Shown: one piece after another, positions 1 through 10,655 of the stretch | How positions within the stretch are numbered: position 1 is the first letter of the stretch | Layout: every line of letters starts with the position of its first letter | Assembly (NCBI RefSeq): GCF_001570565.1 | Contig: NZ_BBXE01000027.1 | Location: 40,006 to 104,005 of the forward strand | DNA length: 64,000 nt | Direction of reading: 5' to 3' | Source of the DNA: Herbidospora yilanensis | GTDB taxonomy: Bacteria; Actinomycetota; Actinomycetes; Streptosporangiales; Streptosporangiaceae | Translations under genes and position numbers: made by a program | The notes under the pieces: generated by a model | What the model was told of the DNA's origin: nothing | The model's input: only the letters and a program-made list of their open reading frames with translations | The model's database searches: none

Positions 1-37
1 CGTCTTGTGCGGTGACCGACCTCACCGCACCTGTCAT
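1..37 (-). CDS. Possible 5' end of the next conservon gene (partial)
   Basis: An ATG at 37 on the minus strand follows the DUF742 stop (44-46) by six bases and opens a frame that runs off the window edge after 12 codons (MTGAVRSVTAQD). Conservons usually carry a roadblock/LC7 protein and a small Ras-like GTPase besides the kinase and the DUF742 protein, so one of these is expected here. The residues AQD would suit the N-terminus of a roadblock protein, but 12 residues prove nothing. There is no clear ribosome binding site, so the start itself is uncertain. Confidence 0.35.
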   Translation of the reverse strand, partial: MTGAVRSVTAQD

Positions 38-43
38 CAGACG

Positions 44-406
44 CTAGAGCGCGCGCAGTCCGTTGATGACCTCGCGGAGAATGTTCTCCGCGGGGGGCTT
101 CGCCGTGTTCGCGGGGCGGACCAGGATCAGGCCGTGGTCGAGCAGGTCGCCCAGCAGGATCCTGACCACGCCGAGAGGCAGGTCGGCGTCGGAGGCGACG
201 TCGGCCACCTGGCGCGAGCGCGGGATGAGCGCCAGCAGCCGCCGGTGCTCCCGGCCGAGGTCGGCCCCCGCCTGGATCCTGGCGCCGGTGGCGGCGACCA
301 CCGACATGAGGTCGAGGGGCGCGTCTGTCGTGGCCCGGCCCCTGGTGAGCGCGTAGGACCGGACGACCGGTCCGTCGTCGACCCACTCCTCCGACGACGC
401 GATCAT
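44..406 (-). CDS. DUF742 (CvnC-type) conservon protein
   Basis: This 120-residue protein has the DUF742 pattern: an N-terminal segment with VVRSYALTRGR, then a winged-helix-like body ending in a run such as LPLGVVRILLGDLLDHGL. In actinomycetes DUF742 proteins are the third member of Cvn conservons, which couple a membrane sensor kinase to a small GTPase and resemble eukaryotic G-protein signalling modules. The start ATG (404-406) overlaps the stop of the kinase gene by four bases (ATGA), so the two are translationally coupled. A roadblock/LC7 gene normally sits between the kinase and DUF742 genes; here it does not. Family assignment is good, but the biochemical role of DUF742 is only inferred. 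Confidence 0.85.
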   Translation of the reverse strand: MIASSEEWVDDGPVVRSYALTRGRATTDAPLDLMSVVAATGARIQAGADLGREHRRLLALIPRSRQVADVASDADLPLGVVRILLGDLLDHGLILVRPANTAKPPAENILREVINGLRAL

Positions 407-2307
407 GCGCGGACCCCTTCCAGCACCGGCTCCGGCGCGAACGCCGAGGACGGGATGAGCACAATGGCGGTGGTTCCGCCGAACGGCGACTGCCGCAGTT
501 CCACACGTACTCCCAGTCGGGTGGCCAGCCGTCCGACGACGACCAGGCCGAGCCGGTCGGTGTCGGCCAGATCGAACTCCGGCGGGCTGGCCAGTCGTGA
601 ATTGATCTTTTCGAGCTCGGCCGGGCCGAGGCCCAGGCCCCGGTCCTCGATCTCGACCGCGAACCCCTTGGCGACCGTCTCGCCCCGGACCGAGACCTCG
701 GCCTGCGGCGGCGAATAGGTCGTGGCGTTCTCGATGAGCTCGGCGAACAGGTGGATGTAGTCGGCGACGGAGGAGCCTTGGACGGCCACCTCCGGCATCG
801 GGTAGATCCGTACCCTCGGGTAGTCCTCCACCTCGGCCACGGCGCCCTGGAGCATCTCCGCGACGGCCACCGCCTGCCGGTAGGTCCGGCCGGGGGTGCC
901 GCCCGACAGGACGATCAGGCCTTCGGCGTGCCGCCGCATGCGGGTGGTCAGGTGGTCGAGCCGGAAGAGTTCTTCCAGAGTGCCCGGGTCCTCGGTACGG
1001 CGCTGCATACCGTCGAGCAGTTTGAGCTGCCGCTGGAGCAGCCCCTGGCTCCGCCGGGCGAGGTTGCGCAGCGCGAGGCCCACGCTCTCGCGCAGCCGGG
1101 CCTGGTCGACGGCCGCGTCTATGGCGGTGTGCTGCACGGCGCTGAAGGCGTGCGCGACGTCGGCGACCTCGCCCGTGGTCCCCGGCGGTTCCAGCGGGGG
1201 CGCCTCGGCGGCCACGTCGACCTTGTCGCCGCGCCGCAGGCGCTCCACCACCCGGGGCAGCCGGACCTCGGCCAGTTGCCGTGCCGCGTTGCGCAGCGCG
1301 GCGAGTTCCCGGGTCAGGGCGCGCCCGAGGCGTACCGACACGACGAGGGTCAGCACGACGGCGACCAGCCCGAGCAGCCCGGCGACGCCGGCGCGAACGA
1401 ACGTGCTCACCGCCACCGGTTCGGCCCGCACCGACAACCGCTGCTCGCTCGACAGGAGGGCGTCGCGGAAGGCCTTCTCGGTGGCGTCGACGGCCCGGCG
1501 CCACGCCGTGTGGCTGACCGGCGCGGCGCTCACGAGCCGCGTCTCCAGCCGGATGTACGACCGGTAGGCGTCGGAGACCAGCATGTCCTCGAACGGCTTG
1601 CGCAGTTCGGGGTCGAGCTCCTTCATGCCCTGGAGGAACAGGAAGTCGCGGGTGCCGGAGTAGCGGATGAAGGCCCGGCTCTCCTCGACGCTGAACGGCC
1701 GGTCGTTGATGAGCACGCCGGCGCCCAGGGCGCTCTCGCGGGCCAGGAAGTCCTTGGCGAACGACAACAGGCCCAGGCTGCGCGACTGCTGGTAGAGCGG
1801 CACGTCGTTGTTGAGCTTGATGGTGTGGTCGAGCGCCTGCATCGCGGTCGGCAGCAGGCCGAACCGCTCGCCGAGGGCGGTCAGCCCGACCGCCTTGGTG
1901 TCGATGTCGTTGCGCAGGTCGTCGAGTTCGTCGACGGCCGCCATGACGTCGCTGAAGCGCCCGGCCGTGGCCGGGGTGAGCGCGTCCTGCACGTCGGGGG
2001 TGGCCGCCAGGCGGCGCAGGTTCTTGCGGGCCTGGTCGGTGACCAGGCGCTGTTCCACCAGGGAGTCGAAGGCGTCACGGGTGCCGGTGGCGGCGTACTC
2101 GGCCGACAGCAGGTGCTCCCGCTGGAGGGCGAGCACGAGGGTGTCGCCGGGGCGGCCGAGGCCCTCGTAGAGGCGTTCCACCTTGAGCAGGTCGAGCGAT
2201 TCTCCGGTCGTGATGACCGCCGCGAAACCCCAGAGGCCCACCAGGGAGACCAGTGGAATGATCAACAGCGTGGAAATCTTGAACCGGATGGATCTGCTCG
2301 AAGCCAT
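403..2307 (-). CDS. NIT-domain sensor histidine kinase (CvnA-type)
   Basis: This 634-residue membrane sensor starts with a transmembrane helix at about residues 13-33 and continues with a long extracellular helical NIT (nitrate/nitrite-sensing type) domain to about 300. A second membrane helix lies at about 305-330, followed by a HAMP-like linker with conserved GTTGEVADVAHAF. The C-terminal HATPase_c domain has the N-box ELIENATTYSPP and the G-box EDRGLGLG. The dimerisation segment (LRNLARRSQGLLQRQ) lacks an obvious phospho-acceptor histidine in a canonical H-box, as is usual for CvnA proteins, which may not phosphorylate a response regulator. The gene is coupled by ATGA to the downstream DUF742 gene. 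The ligand is unknown. Its ribosome binding site lies inside a strong hairpin (2311-2340). Confidence 0.88.
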   Translation of the reverse strand: MASSRSIRFKISTLLIIPLVSLVGLWGFAAVITTGESLDLLKVERLYEGLGRPGDTLVLALQREHLLSAEYAATGTRDAFDSLVEQRLVTDQARKNLRRLAATPDVQDALTPATAGRFSDVMAAVDELDDLRNDIDTKAVGLTALGERFGLLPTAMQALDHTIKLNNDVPLYQQSRSLGLLSFAKDFLARESALGAGVLINDRPFSVEESRAFIRYSGTRDFLFLQGMKELDPELRKPFEDMLVSDAYRSYIRLETRLVSAAPVSHTAWRRAVDATEKAFRDALLSSEQRLSVRAEPVAVSTFVRAGVAGLLGLVAVVLTLVVSVRLGRALTRELAALRNAARQLAEVRLPRVVERLRRGDKVDVAAEAPPLEPPGTTGEVADVAHAFSAVQHTAIDAAVDQARLRESVGLALRNLARRSQGLLQRQLKLLDGMQRRTEDPGTLEELFRLDHLTTRMRRHAEGLIVLSGGTPGRTYRQAVAVAEMLQGAVAEVEDYPRVRIYPMPEVAVQGSSVADYIHLFAELIENATTYSPPQAEVSVRGETVAKGFAVEIEDRGLGLGPAELEKINSRLASPPEFDLADTDRLGLVVVGRLATRLGVRVELRQSPFGGTTAIVLIPSSAFAPEPVLEGVRA

Positions 2308-2310
2308 GGC

Positions 2311-2340
2311 ACCTCATCGGCCGTACGTAGCCGATGAGGT
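2311..2340 (-). promoter_or_regulatory. Perfect inverted repeat covering the kinase RBS
   Basis: ACCTCATCGGC (2311-2321) and GCCGATGAGGT (2330-2340) are perfect 11-base arms with an 8-base loop. On the minus strand the 3' arm ends three bases before the kinase ATG (2307) and contains its only Shine-Dalgarno-like stretch (GAGGT). It could act as a translational lid, as a DNA operator, or as a terminator for the upstream DUF998 gene; no T-tract follows, which argues against a simple terminator. Confidence 0.6.
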
Positions 2341-2387
2341 TAGCAGTTTGCCCCGGTTTGATTCATTCGTGGATCACGATTGTCTGA

Positions 2388-3065
2388 TCACGCGGCGTGA
2401 GCGTGCGGGCTCACGGCCTCGGACGTGGCGTTTTGGGTCGGCTCGGCAACGGGCTGACGGACGACTCCCGGAACTGTAGTGATCACGGTCATGAGCCCGA
2501 CTCGCAGAAGCTGCCAGGCGATCGAGGCCACCAGCATGAACTCGACGACCAGCAGACCACGCTCGGCCGCGCCGATCAGCATGCCCCGGCCGGGCAGCGC
2601 CGCGTAGGTGACGGCGGCCAGGCCGAGACCCGCCAGCAGGGTCAGCCATTCGAGCGTGCGGGCCACCGGCCGCCACTCGTCGTGGTCGCCGAACCGGCCG
2701 GCGAGTTGCGCGGTCGCGACGGGCAGCGCCAGGAACGCGACCGCCACGAGGTAGTCCTGCGCGCGTGCCCACGGGATCACGGCGACGCCGAGCAGGGTGA
2801 GGGACCAGAGGAGGATCAACCGCTCGGGCCAGCCGTCGATCGGCGCCGCGGCGGCCTTCAGCCCGGCGAGCAGGGCCAGGGAGGCCAGGCCCAGCATCGC
2901 GAGGGCGAACTCGGTCAGCACGCCGCGCTCCTGGGCGGCGTACTCGCTGATCGACAGCGCGACCGGGTCGAGGTGGGGGGAGGGATCAAGCTGACCGGCC
3001 ACGACGGCGGCCATCGCGAGCACCAGACCGGAGATCGCGATCACGGGAGAGAGCCTCTTGACCAT
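2388..3065 (-). CDS. DUF998 family integral membrane protein
   Basis: This protein of about 225 residues is almost entirely hydrophobic, with six likely membrane helices, and has the DUF998 pattern: first helix (LSPVIAISGLVLAMAAVVAG), then a short extracytoplasmic loop with SISEYAAQERGVLTEFA, then further helices. DUF998 proteins are widespread bacterial membrane proteins without an established biochemical role. I place the start at the ATG at 3065 (MVKRL), just before the first helix; an in-frame ATG at 3101 would add 12 basic residues and cannot be excluded, since neither has a strong ribosome binding site. The gene lies upstream of the sensor kinase on the same strand, separated by the hairpin at 2311-2340. 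Confidence 0.75.
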   Translation of the reverse strand: MVKRLSPVIAISGLVLAMAAVVAGQLDPSPHLDPVALSISEYAAQERGVLTEFALAMLGLASLALLAGLKAAAAPIDGWPERLILLWSLTLLGVAVIPWARAQDYLVAVAFLALPVATAQLAGRFGDHDEWRPVARTLEWLTLLAGLGLAAVTYAALPGRGMLIGAAERGLLVVEFMLVASIAWQLLRVGLMTVITTVPGVVRQPVAEPTQNATSEAVSPHAHAA

Positions 3066-3163
3066 ACTTCGAGAGTGCCTCTTCGGCCGCCGGATATGCA
3101 TCCGGTTAAGACCCCATTCGCCCCTGATGCATTCCCCCTAGGGGAGCTCAGGGTCGCCCCAGG

Positions 3164-3193
3164 GCCGGGGGTGGGCCCAGGCCCACCCCCGGC
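3164..3193 (-). terminator. Hairpin terminator downstream of xylB
   Basis: GCCGGGGGTGGG (3164-3175) and CCCACCCCCGGC (3182-3193) form a perfect 12-bp stem with a 6-base loop, starting four bases beyond the xylB stop on the minus strand. No T-run follows, as is common for actinomycete terminators. Confidence 0.7.
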
Positions 3194-3197
3194 GGGG

Positions 3198-4559
3198 TCA
3201 CGCCGCGGCTTCTCTGTACCGGTCGCGCAGGCCCGGAATGGGGTCGCCCTCGAAGACGGTGACCTCACCGGAGGCCCACTCCGGCGGCTCCTCGCCACCG
3301 GCGAGCAACCAGGCGGCCTGGCGGGCGGCGCCGTCGGCGACGTACTCCCCGGGCGGGGGCACGTGCACCGGCACGCCGAACACGCTCGGCGCAATGGTGC
3401 GCACGGCCTCCGAGCGCGCGCCGCCCCCGATCAGCAGCACCCGGTTGGGCGCCAGGCCGAGGGCGTCGAGCGCGTCCGCGAGACCGCAGAGCATGCCCTC
3501 GACGGCCGCGCGGGCGAAGTGCCCCGGCGTCGCGTTGGCCAGCCGCAGCCCGTGGAAGGAGCCGGTCGCGTCGGGCCGGTTCGGGGTGCGCTCGCCCTCC
3601 AGGTACGGCACCAGCGTCAGCCCTCCGGCCCCGGGAGGCGCCCCCAGGGCCAGATCGCTGAGCTCGGCCGGACCGACGCCCAGAACCCTGCCGACCGCGT
3701 CGAGCGTGCGGGCGGCGTTCATGGTGGCGACGAGCGGCAGGAACCGGCCGGTGGCGTCGGCGAAACCGGCGACGCCTCCGGAGGAGTCCGCCGACGCGTG
3801 CTCGGCGACGGCGAAGGCCGTGCCGGACGTGCCGATGGAGACGATCACGTCGCCGGGGTGGGCGCCGACGCCGAGGGCGGCGGCCATGTTGTCACCGGTG
3901 CCGGGCGCGAGCCGGGCCTGGTTGTACGTCCCGGCCTGCTCCTTCGGCCCGAGGACCGTGGCGACCTGCGGAACGTGGCCGATGGCCAGCTTCAGCAGGT
4001 CGAGCCGGTAGGCCCCGGTGGCCGGGGACCAGTAGCCGGTCCCCGACGCCTCCCCGCGGTCGGTGGTGACGGTCGCGGGGGTGCCGCCGAGCTTCCAGGT
4101 CAGCCAGTCGTGCGGGAGGCAGACCGACGCGGTGCGCGCGGCGTTCTCCGGCTCGTGCTGGGCCAGCCAGCGCAGCTTGGTGACGGTGAACGACGCGACG
4201 GGCACGCTGCCCACCGCTTCCGCCCACTTCTCCGGGCCGCCCAGCTCCGCGATCAGGTCGCGGGCCGCCTGGGCCGACCGGGTGTCGTTCCACAGCAGCG
4301 CCGGACGGACCACCTCGCCGTTCTCGTCGAGGCAGACCATGCCGTGCTGCTGGCCGCCCACCGAGACCGCCGCGACGTCGTCGAGGCCGCCCGCCTGGGC
4401 GATGGCCTCCTGCAACGCCGTCCACCAGTGGCTCGGGTGGACCTCGGTGCCGTCGGGGTGCTTGGCCCGGCCTTCGCGGACCAGCGCGCCGGTCTCGGCG
4501 TCGCGCACCACGACCTTGCAACTCTGGGTCGACGAGTCGACCCCCGCGACGAGTGTCAT
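3198..4559 (-). CDS. xylB: Xylulokinase
   Basis: This 453-residue FGGY-family kinase phosphorylates D-xylulose to xylulose 5-phosphate with ATP, feeding the pentose phosphate pathway. The N-terminal phosphate-binding motif is [10 protein letters not shown] (residues 6-15). GGQQHGM (68-74) and WNDTR (90-94) match the sugar-binding region of xylulokinases. The expected catalytic aspartate is D223 in [11 protein letters not shown], and the second ATP-binding segment contains SIGTSGTAF (241-249). Length fits the family. The ATG at 4559 shares one base with the xylA stop (TAATG), so xylA and xylB form a tight operon. It should be repressed by the divergent ROK regulator through the palindrome upstream of xylA. 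Confidence 0.95.
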   Translation of the reverse strand: MTLVAGVDSSTQSCKVVVRDAETGALVREGRAKHPDGTEVHPSHWWTALQEAIAQAGGLDDVAAVSVGGQQHGMVCLDENGEVVRPALLWNDTRSAQAARDLIAELGGPEKWAEAVGSVPVASFTVTKLRWLAQHEPENAARTASVCLPHDWLTWKLGGTPATVTTDRGEASGTGYWSPATGAYRLDLLKLAIGHVPQVATVLGPKEQAGTYNQARLAPGTGDNMAAALGVGAHPGDVIVSIGTSGTAFAVAEHASADSSGGVAGFADATGRFLPLVATMNAARTLDAVGRVLGVGPAELSDLALGAPPGAGGLTLVPYLEGERTPNRPDATGSFHGLRLANATPGHFARAAVEGMLCGLADALDALGLAPNRVLLIGGGARSEAVRTIAPSVFGVPVHVPPPGEYVADGAARQAAWLLAGGEEPPEWASGEVTVFEGDPIPGLRDRYREAAA

Positions 4560-5701
4560 TACCGCACGCCGAGCAGGTGCTCGAGGGCGAGCTGCGACAG
4601 GCGGGTGAAGTGGAAGCCCTGGGCCGCCACGCCGTCGAGGTCGAACTCGTCGTTCAGCAGGTCCTGGAGGGTCTCGCCCTCGCCGAGGGTGCGGGCGCCC
4701 AGCTCGTCGACCTTGCTGGCGGCCAGCGCCTCCTGGACCTCCGGGTCGGCCCGGTAGGCCTTGGCCTTCTCCTTGAGGATCAGGTAGGTGCGCATGTTCG
4801 CCGCGACCGAGTCCCAGGCGTCCTGCTTGTCGTCGGTCCGGACCGGCTTGTAGTCGAAGTGGCGGGGGCCCTCGTAGCCGCCGTGCTCCAGCAGGTCGAC
4901 CAGGAAGAACGCGTTCTGCACGTCGCCGTGACCGAAGATGAGGTCCTGGTCGTACTTGATGCCGCGCTGCCCGTTGAGGTCGAGGTGGAACAGCTTGCCG
5001 TGCCACAGCGCCTGCGAGATGGCGTGGAAGTAGTTCAGGCCGGCCATCTGCTCGTGACCGGTCTCGGGGTTGAGGCCGACCATCTCGGGGTGCTCAAGCT
5101 CGTTGATGAACGCCAGCGCGTGGCCCACGGTCGGGAGCAGGATGTCGCCGCGGGGCTCGTTCGGCTTGGGCTCGATCGCGAAGCGGATGTCGTAGCCCTT
5201 GTCGATGACGTACTGGCTCAGGATGTCCATGGCCTCCTTGTAACGGGAGAGCGCGGCGCGGATGTCCTTGGCGGCGTCGGACTCGGAGCCCTCGCGGCCA
5301 CCCCAGCAGACGTAGGTCTTGGCGCCCAGCTCGGCCGCGAGGTCGAGGTTGCGGATCACCTTGCGGATGGCGTAACGGCGGATCTCGCGGTTGTTGCTGG
5401 TGAAGCCGCCGTCCTTGAACACCGGGTGGGTGAACAGGTTGGTGGTCGCCATGGGCACCTTGAGACCGGTGTCGGCCAGGGCCTTCTTGAAGTTCTCGAT
5501 CGCCCTGTCACGGTCGGGCTCCACGGCGAGCAGGTCGTCGTCGTGGAAGGTCACGCCATAGGCCCCGAGCTCGGCCAGTTTGTGCACGGTCTCGACCGGG
5601 TCGAGCGGGGCACGGGTCGCGTCACCGAACTGGTCGCGCGCCTGCCAGCCGACGGTCCACAGGCCGAATGTGAATTTGTCCTCGGGTGAGGGGGTGTACA
5701 C
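4559..5701 (-). CDS. xylA: Xylose isomerase
   Basis: This 380-residue TIM-barrel enzyme interconverts D-xylose and D-xylulose (and glucose/fructose) in the cytoplasm using two divalent metal ions. It starts [19 protein letters not shown], the usual opening of actinomycete xylose isomerases. Catalytic H53 and D56 lie in VTFHDDDL. The metal ligands appear as E177, E213, H216, D241, D251, D253 and D283, with the catalytic lysine K179 in IEPKPNEP. I choose the GTG at 5701 because GGAGG lies six bases upstream and the resulting N-terminus matches the family; an in-frame ATG at 5764 would add 21 unconserved residues. It is the first gene of the xylAB operon, divergent from the repressor. Confidence 0.96.
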   Translation of the reverse strand: MYTPSPEDKFTFGLWTVGWQARDQFGDATRAPLDPVETVHKLAELGAYGVTFHDDDLLAVEPDRDRAIENFKKALADTGLKVPMATTNLFTHPVFKDGGFTSNNREIRRYAIRKVIRNLDLAAELGAKTYVCWGGREGSESDAAKDIRAALSRYKEAMDILSQYVIDKGYDIRFAIEPKPNEPRGDILLPTVGHALAFINELEHPEMVGLNPETGHEQMAGLNYFHAISQALWHGKLFHLDLNGQRGIKYDQDLIFGHGDVQNAFFLVDLLEHGGYEGPRHFDYKPVRTDDKQDAWDSVAANMRTYLILKEKAKAYRADPEVQEALAASKVDELGARTLGEGETLQDLLNDEFDLDGVAAQGFHFTRLSQLALEHLLGVR

Positions 5702-5715
5702 GGGGCGCCTCCGAA

Positions 5716-5736
5716 TTAGTCTATGTTGTGGACTAA
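5716..5736. promoter_or_regulatory. Palindromic operator in the xylA/ROK intergenic region
   Basis: TTAGTC (5716-5721) and GACTAA (5731-5736) are perfect arms around a 9-base spacer, 15 bases upstream of the xylA start. Its position between a xylose operon and a ROK-family gene makes it the likely binding site of that repressor. The match to any published motif was not tested. Confidence 0.6.
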
Positions 5737-5784
5737 ATATGGAACGGGGACTCGTGCCGGTCAAGTAGGCGTGTCTAGGATTTC

Positions 5785-5800
5785 GTCCAGATTTCTGGAC
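5785..5800. promoter_or_regulatory. Second inverted repeat near the ROK regulator start
   Basis: GTCCAG (5785-5790) and CTGGAC (5795-5800) form perfect 6-base arms around ATTT, 20 bases before the regulator ATG. It could be a second operator for autoregulation or a small leader hairpin. Confidence 0.4.
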
Positions 5801-5820
5801 CGGCAGTCAGGAAGGTGCGA

Positions 5821-7023
5821 ATGGCCCAGGCCGTACGGCACGACGCGATGCGGGCGCGCAACCTCTCCCTCGTCCTGCGGGAGGTCCGGACGCATGGCTC
5901 GCTCACGCGCGCGTCCCTGGCCGAGGTCACCGGACTGACCAAGACGACCGTGTCGAAGCTGGTGGGAGACCTGCTCGACGCCGGGCTCGTGGTGGAGGCC
6001 GGCGCCGTCAGGGCCGGCGAGCGCGGTCGTCCCGGGGTCGAGGTGCGGGTCAGCGGAGACCGCGTCGCGGCCCTCGGCCTGGAGCTCAACGTCGACTATC
6101 TGGCGGTCAGGGTCGTCGATCTCGCCCGCCGGGTCAGGCTCCGGCTTACCCAGACGGTCGACAACCGCCTGTCAGAACCGCTCGACGTCATCGGCGACCT
6201 CCGGCGCCTGGCGCTGTCGGCGCTCGCCCAGGCCGAGGGCACCGGGCTGCGGGTCGTCGGCGCCGGTCTCGCCGTGCCCGGCCCGGTCGACGTCGAGTCG
6301 GGCGAGATCCACAACGCCCCCAACCTCGGCTGGCGGAACGTGCCCGTCGGGGCCGCCCTCGACCTCGGGGTGCCGATCAGGGTGGAGAACGAGGCCAACC
6401 TGGCCGCCCTCGGCGAGCTCTGGTTCGGCGTCGGCCGGGCCGACTTCCTCTACGTCTCGGGCGAGATCGGCATCGGCGCCGGCCTGGTCGTCAACGGCGC
6501 CCTGTTCCGGGGCGCGCGCGGCTTCGCCGGCGAGCTCGGCCACGTGGTCGTGACCCCGGAGGGCCCGCAGTGCCGCTGCGGCGCCAGAGGTTGCCTGGAG
6601 CAGTATGCCGGCCAGGACGCCTTCTTCGACGCGCTCGGCGACCGCGGCCCCTATGCCCACGGCATCGACGCCATCGTCGCCCGGCTCGAACACGGCGACC
6701 CCGCCACCCTGGCGGCCTGCGACAAGGCGGGCTGGGCGCTCGGGGTGGCGCTGTCGTCGGCGATCAACCTGGTCGACCCGCACACGATCGTCTTGGGCGG
6801 CATCTACGCCCCCCTGTTCCCGTGGATCGGCGGGGTGGTCGCCGAGACGATGGGCGGACGCCTCGCCCAACTGCGCGCCCAGGCCCCGCCGGTCGAGGTC
6901 TCCCGGCTCGGTTCGGAGGCGGCGGCGCTCGGCGCGGCCGGTCAGGTGCTGGAGACCGTCGTCGCCGACCCGGCCGCGCTCTCGGAGCGCCTCACAGACC
7001 GGAGGGATCCCGCCCCACGCTGA
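5821..7023 (+). CDS. ROK-family transcriptional repressor of xylose genes
   Basis: This 400-residue protein has a winged helix-turn-helix at about residues 15-70 (TRASLAEVTGLTKTTVSKLV) followed by a ROK sugar-binding domain. The ROK part shows the zinc-binding cluster CRCGARGCLEQYAG and the conserved GELGHVVV segment. XylR-type ROK repressors bind operators next to xylA and are released by xylose; the divergent arrangement with xylAB supports this role here. AGGAAGG lies five bases before the ATG at 5821; an in-frame GTG at 5815 is less well placed. The 3' end overlaps a small convergent gene by 32 bases. The name xylR would be reasonable but rests on context. Confidence 0.88.
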   Translation: MAQAVRHDAMRARNLSLVLREVRTHGSLTRASLAEVTGLTKTTVSKLVGDLLDAGLVVEAGAVRAGERGRPGVEVRVSGDRVAALGLELNVDYLAVRVVDLARRVRLRLTQTVDNRLSEPLDVIGDLRRLALSALAQAEGTGLRVVGAGLAVPGPVDVESGEIHNAPNLGWRNVPVGAALDLGVPIRVENEANLAALGELWFGVGRADFLYVSGEIGIGAGLVVNGALFRGARGFAGELGHVVVTPEGPQCRCGARGCLEQYAGQDAFFDALGDRGPYAHGIDAIVARLEHGDPATLAACDKAGWALGVALSSAINLVDPHTIVLGGIYAPLFPWIGGVVAETMGGRLAQLRAQAPPVEVSRLGSEAAALGAAGQVLETVVADPAALSERLTDRRDPAPR

Positions 7024-7204
7024 TCTGCTCGGCGATCCTGCGCACCTCGTCGCCCGACAACCTGGGCGCCGGAGGGAGGTTGCGCAGCAGCGCCGCCACC
7101 ACGTCGTCGACCGCGGCTCCGGCATGGTCGCGCGCGACCTCGTGGACCGCCTGGAACAACATCTGGTTCTCCGCGCGCTCCCGCGCCACGCGGTCGACGA
7201 TCAT
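6992..7204 (-). CDS. Small hypothetical protein (70 aa)
   Basis: This 70-residue, mostly helical, charged protein (starting MIVDRVARERAENQMLFQAV) has no signal peptide, membrane segment or motif I can name. The start at 7204 is preceded by AAGGGGG about nine bases upstream, which supports expression. It is convergent with the ROK regulator and overlaps its last 32 bases. It has regular spacing of leucines and RR pairs that would suit a small helical bundle or DNA-associated protein. Function unknown. Confidence 0.6.
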   Translation of the reverse strand: MIVDRVARERAENQMLFQAVHEVARDHAGAAVDDVVAALLRNLPPAPRLSGDEVRRIAEQISVGRDPSGL

Positions 7205-7302
7205 CGTTCACGTCCCCCTTAGAAATGGCCGCCGACCACCCTAGGACCTCGGACCGACAGTTTCCCGGGAACAAGCTGAGATCCCCGGTTGCTGCTGGAG
7301 GC

Positions 7303-9539
<2,237 letters not shown>

Positions 9540-9556
9540 GCCCGCCTCCTTCGACG

Positions 9557-9585
9557 GCGGGCCGCGCCCGTCGGACGCGGCCCGC
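9557..9585 (-). terminator. Hairpin terminator after the LPMO gene
   Basis: GCGGGCCGCG (9557-9566) and CGCGGCCCGC (9576-9585) form a perfect 10-bp stem between the LPMO stop (9600) and the DUF305 start (9539). Confidence 0.7.
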
Positions 9586-9599
9586 GTTCACTCACGGGG

Positions 9600-10457
9600 T
9601 CAGACGCGCAGCCAAAGAGCGGGCACGTTCGGGGGCTCCCAGCCGACGAGCGAGGTGTGCGGCTGGCGGCACTCGTAGGTCAGACCGCCGTAGGTCACCC
9701 GGTTGCCGGTCTGGTAGGCCACACCCGGCGCCCAGGTGCCGCCCGGGTTCTGGGTCGGGGTGACGGTCGGGGTGGGGGTGGGCGTCCGCGTCGGGGTGAC
9801 GGTCGGCGTGGGCGTCGGGGTGGGGTTGCCGCCGCCGAAGACCACGTCGGAGCAGGTGTAGAACGCCTCGTTGGAGCCGACCACACGCTGCCAGATGGAG
9901 TAGAGGATGTGGCGGCCGGTCCGCTGCGGGATGTTGATGGTCCAGTTGGTGAACGTGGTCGGGTTGAAGTTGTTGAACGTCTGGATGTGCACCAGGTCCG
10001 ACCACTTCAACGGCATCGACGGGTTCCAGCCCTCGCGGGTGATGTAGAACTCGAAGTTGCTGTTCGAGTGCGGCGCGGTGGCGTGGTAGGTGATGGTGCG
10101 CGGCCCCGCCGAGAACGGCGTGGCCGGCCAGTCGGTGCGCTGGAGGTCCAGGCCCCGGTACTTGTCACGGCCCGCGCTGCACAACTTCCCGTCGGGGATG
10201 AGCTGGCGGTGTCGTCCACCCGCTTCGAGCAGGCTGACCTCGTTCCAGTCGTAGAAGGCCTGGGTGCCGCCCGCCGCGACGGCCGCGGCGCAGGCGGCCG
10301 AGTCGGGCGACTCGGGGCCCTCGTTCTTGCACTGGTAGACCCGGCTCGGGGGGTTCGACATGGTGCCGTGGGCGCTGGCCGGCGCGGACGGCAGGACTAC
10401 GAGCAGCGAGCCGGCCATCAGACCGGCGGCGGCTGCTGCCACCTTGTTACGTAACAC
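9600..10457 (-). CDS. Secreted AA10 lytic polysaccharide monooxygenase with CBM5/12
   Basis: This 285-residue secreted copper enzyme cleaves crystalline chitin or cellulose oxidatively. A Sec signal ends in APASA, leaving H30 as the mature N-terminal histidine (HGTMSNPPSR), the first ligand of the copper histidine brace. The second is H130 in TYHATAPHS, and the axial aromatic is F207 in SDVVF. A Pro/Thr linker (212-236) precedes a C-terminal CBM5/12 (240-285; WAPGVAYQTGNRVTYGG, then HTSLVGWEPPN), which favours chitin as substrate. I choose the GTG at 10457 because GGAGGA lies about seven bases upstream. The 198-base upstream region contains a weak dyad TTAGGAA/TTTCTTTA (10588-10604, minus strand). 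A GH18 chitinase lies at 27.5 kb. Confidence 0.93.
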   Translation of the reverse strand: MLRNKVAAAAAGLMAGSLLVVLPSAPASAHGTMSNPPSRVYQCKNEGPESPDSAACAAAVAAGGTQAFYDWNEVSLLEAGGRHRQLIPDGKLCSAGRDKYRGLDLQRTDWPATPFSAGPRTITYHATAPHSNSNFEFYITREGWNPSMPLKWSDLVHIQTFNNFNPTTFTNWTINIPQRTGRHILYSIWQRVVGSNEAFYTCSDVVFGGGNPTPTPTPTVTPTRTPTPTPTVTPTQNPGGTWAPGVAYQTGNRVTYGGLTYECRQPHTSLVGWEPPNVPALWLRV

Positions 10458-10655
10458 CTGGCTCTCCTCCGTGGAGCTCCGTGGAGCGGATACGCGAACT
10501 CCGGCCACCTCAGGAGGAGAGCCGGAGCCCATGGCGGAAGGATCAGCGGGGGAACGCGGGGTGACGGCCGCGAACTTGAGCTTTCTATAAAGAAACCTTC
10601 CTAAGAGAAGGATCACCCAGACTTCCTGACTCCGCAAGTCATCTGAGGACATCGT

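Noticed and set aside
751-2337. Long plus-strand open frame opposite the sensor kinase
   Set aside because: It is the antisense shadow of a high-G+C gene, with no family signature or ribosome binding site.
9741-9834. Repetitive GTGGG/GTCGG stretch as a DNA repeat
   Set aside because: It encodes the Pro/Thr linker of the LPMO.
10588-10604. Dyad TTAGGAA/TTTCTTTA upstream of the LPMO as a chitin-response operator
   Set aside because: The arms differ at several positions and it does not match the DasR site I remember, so I mention it only in the LPMO entry.
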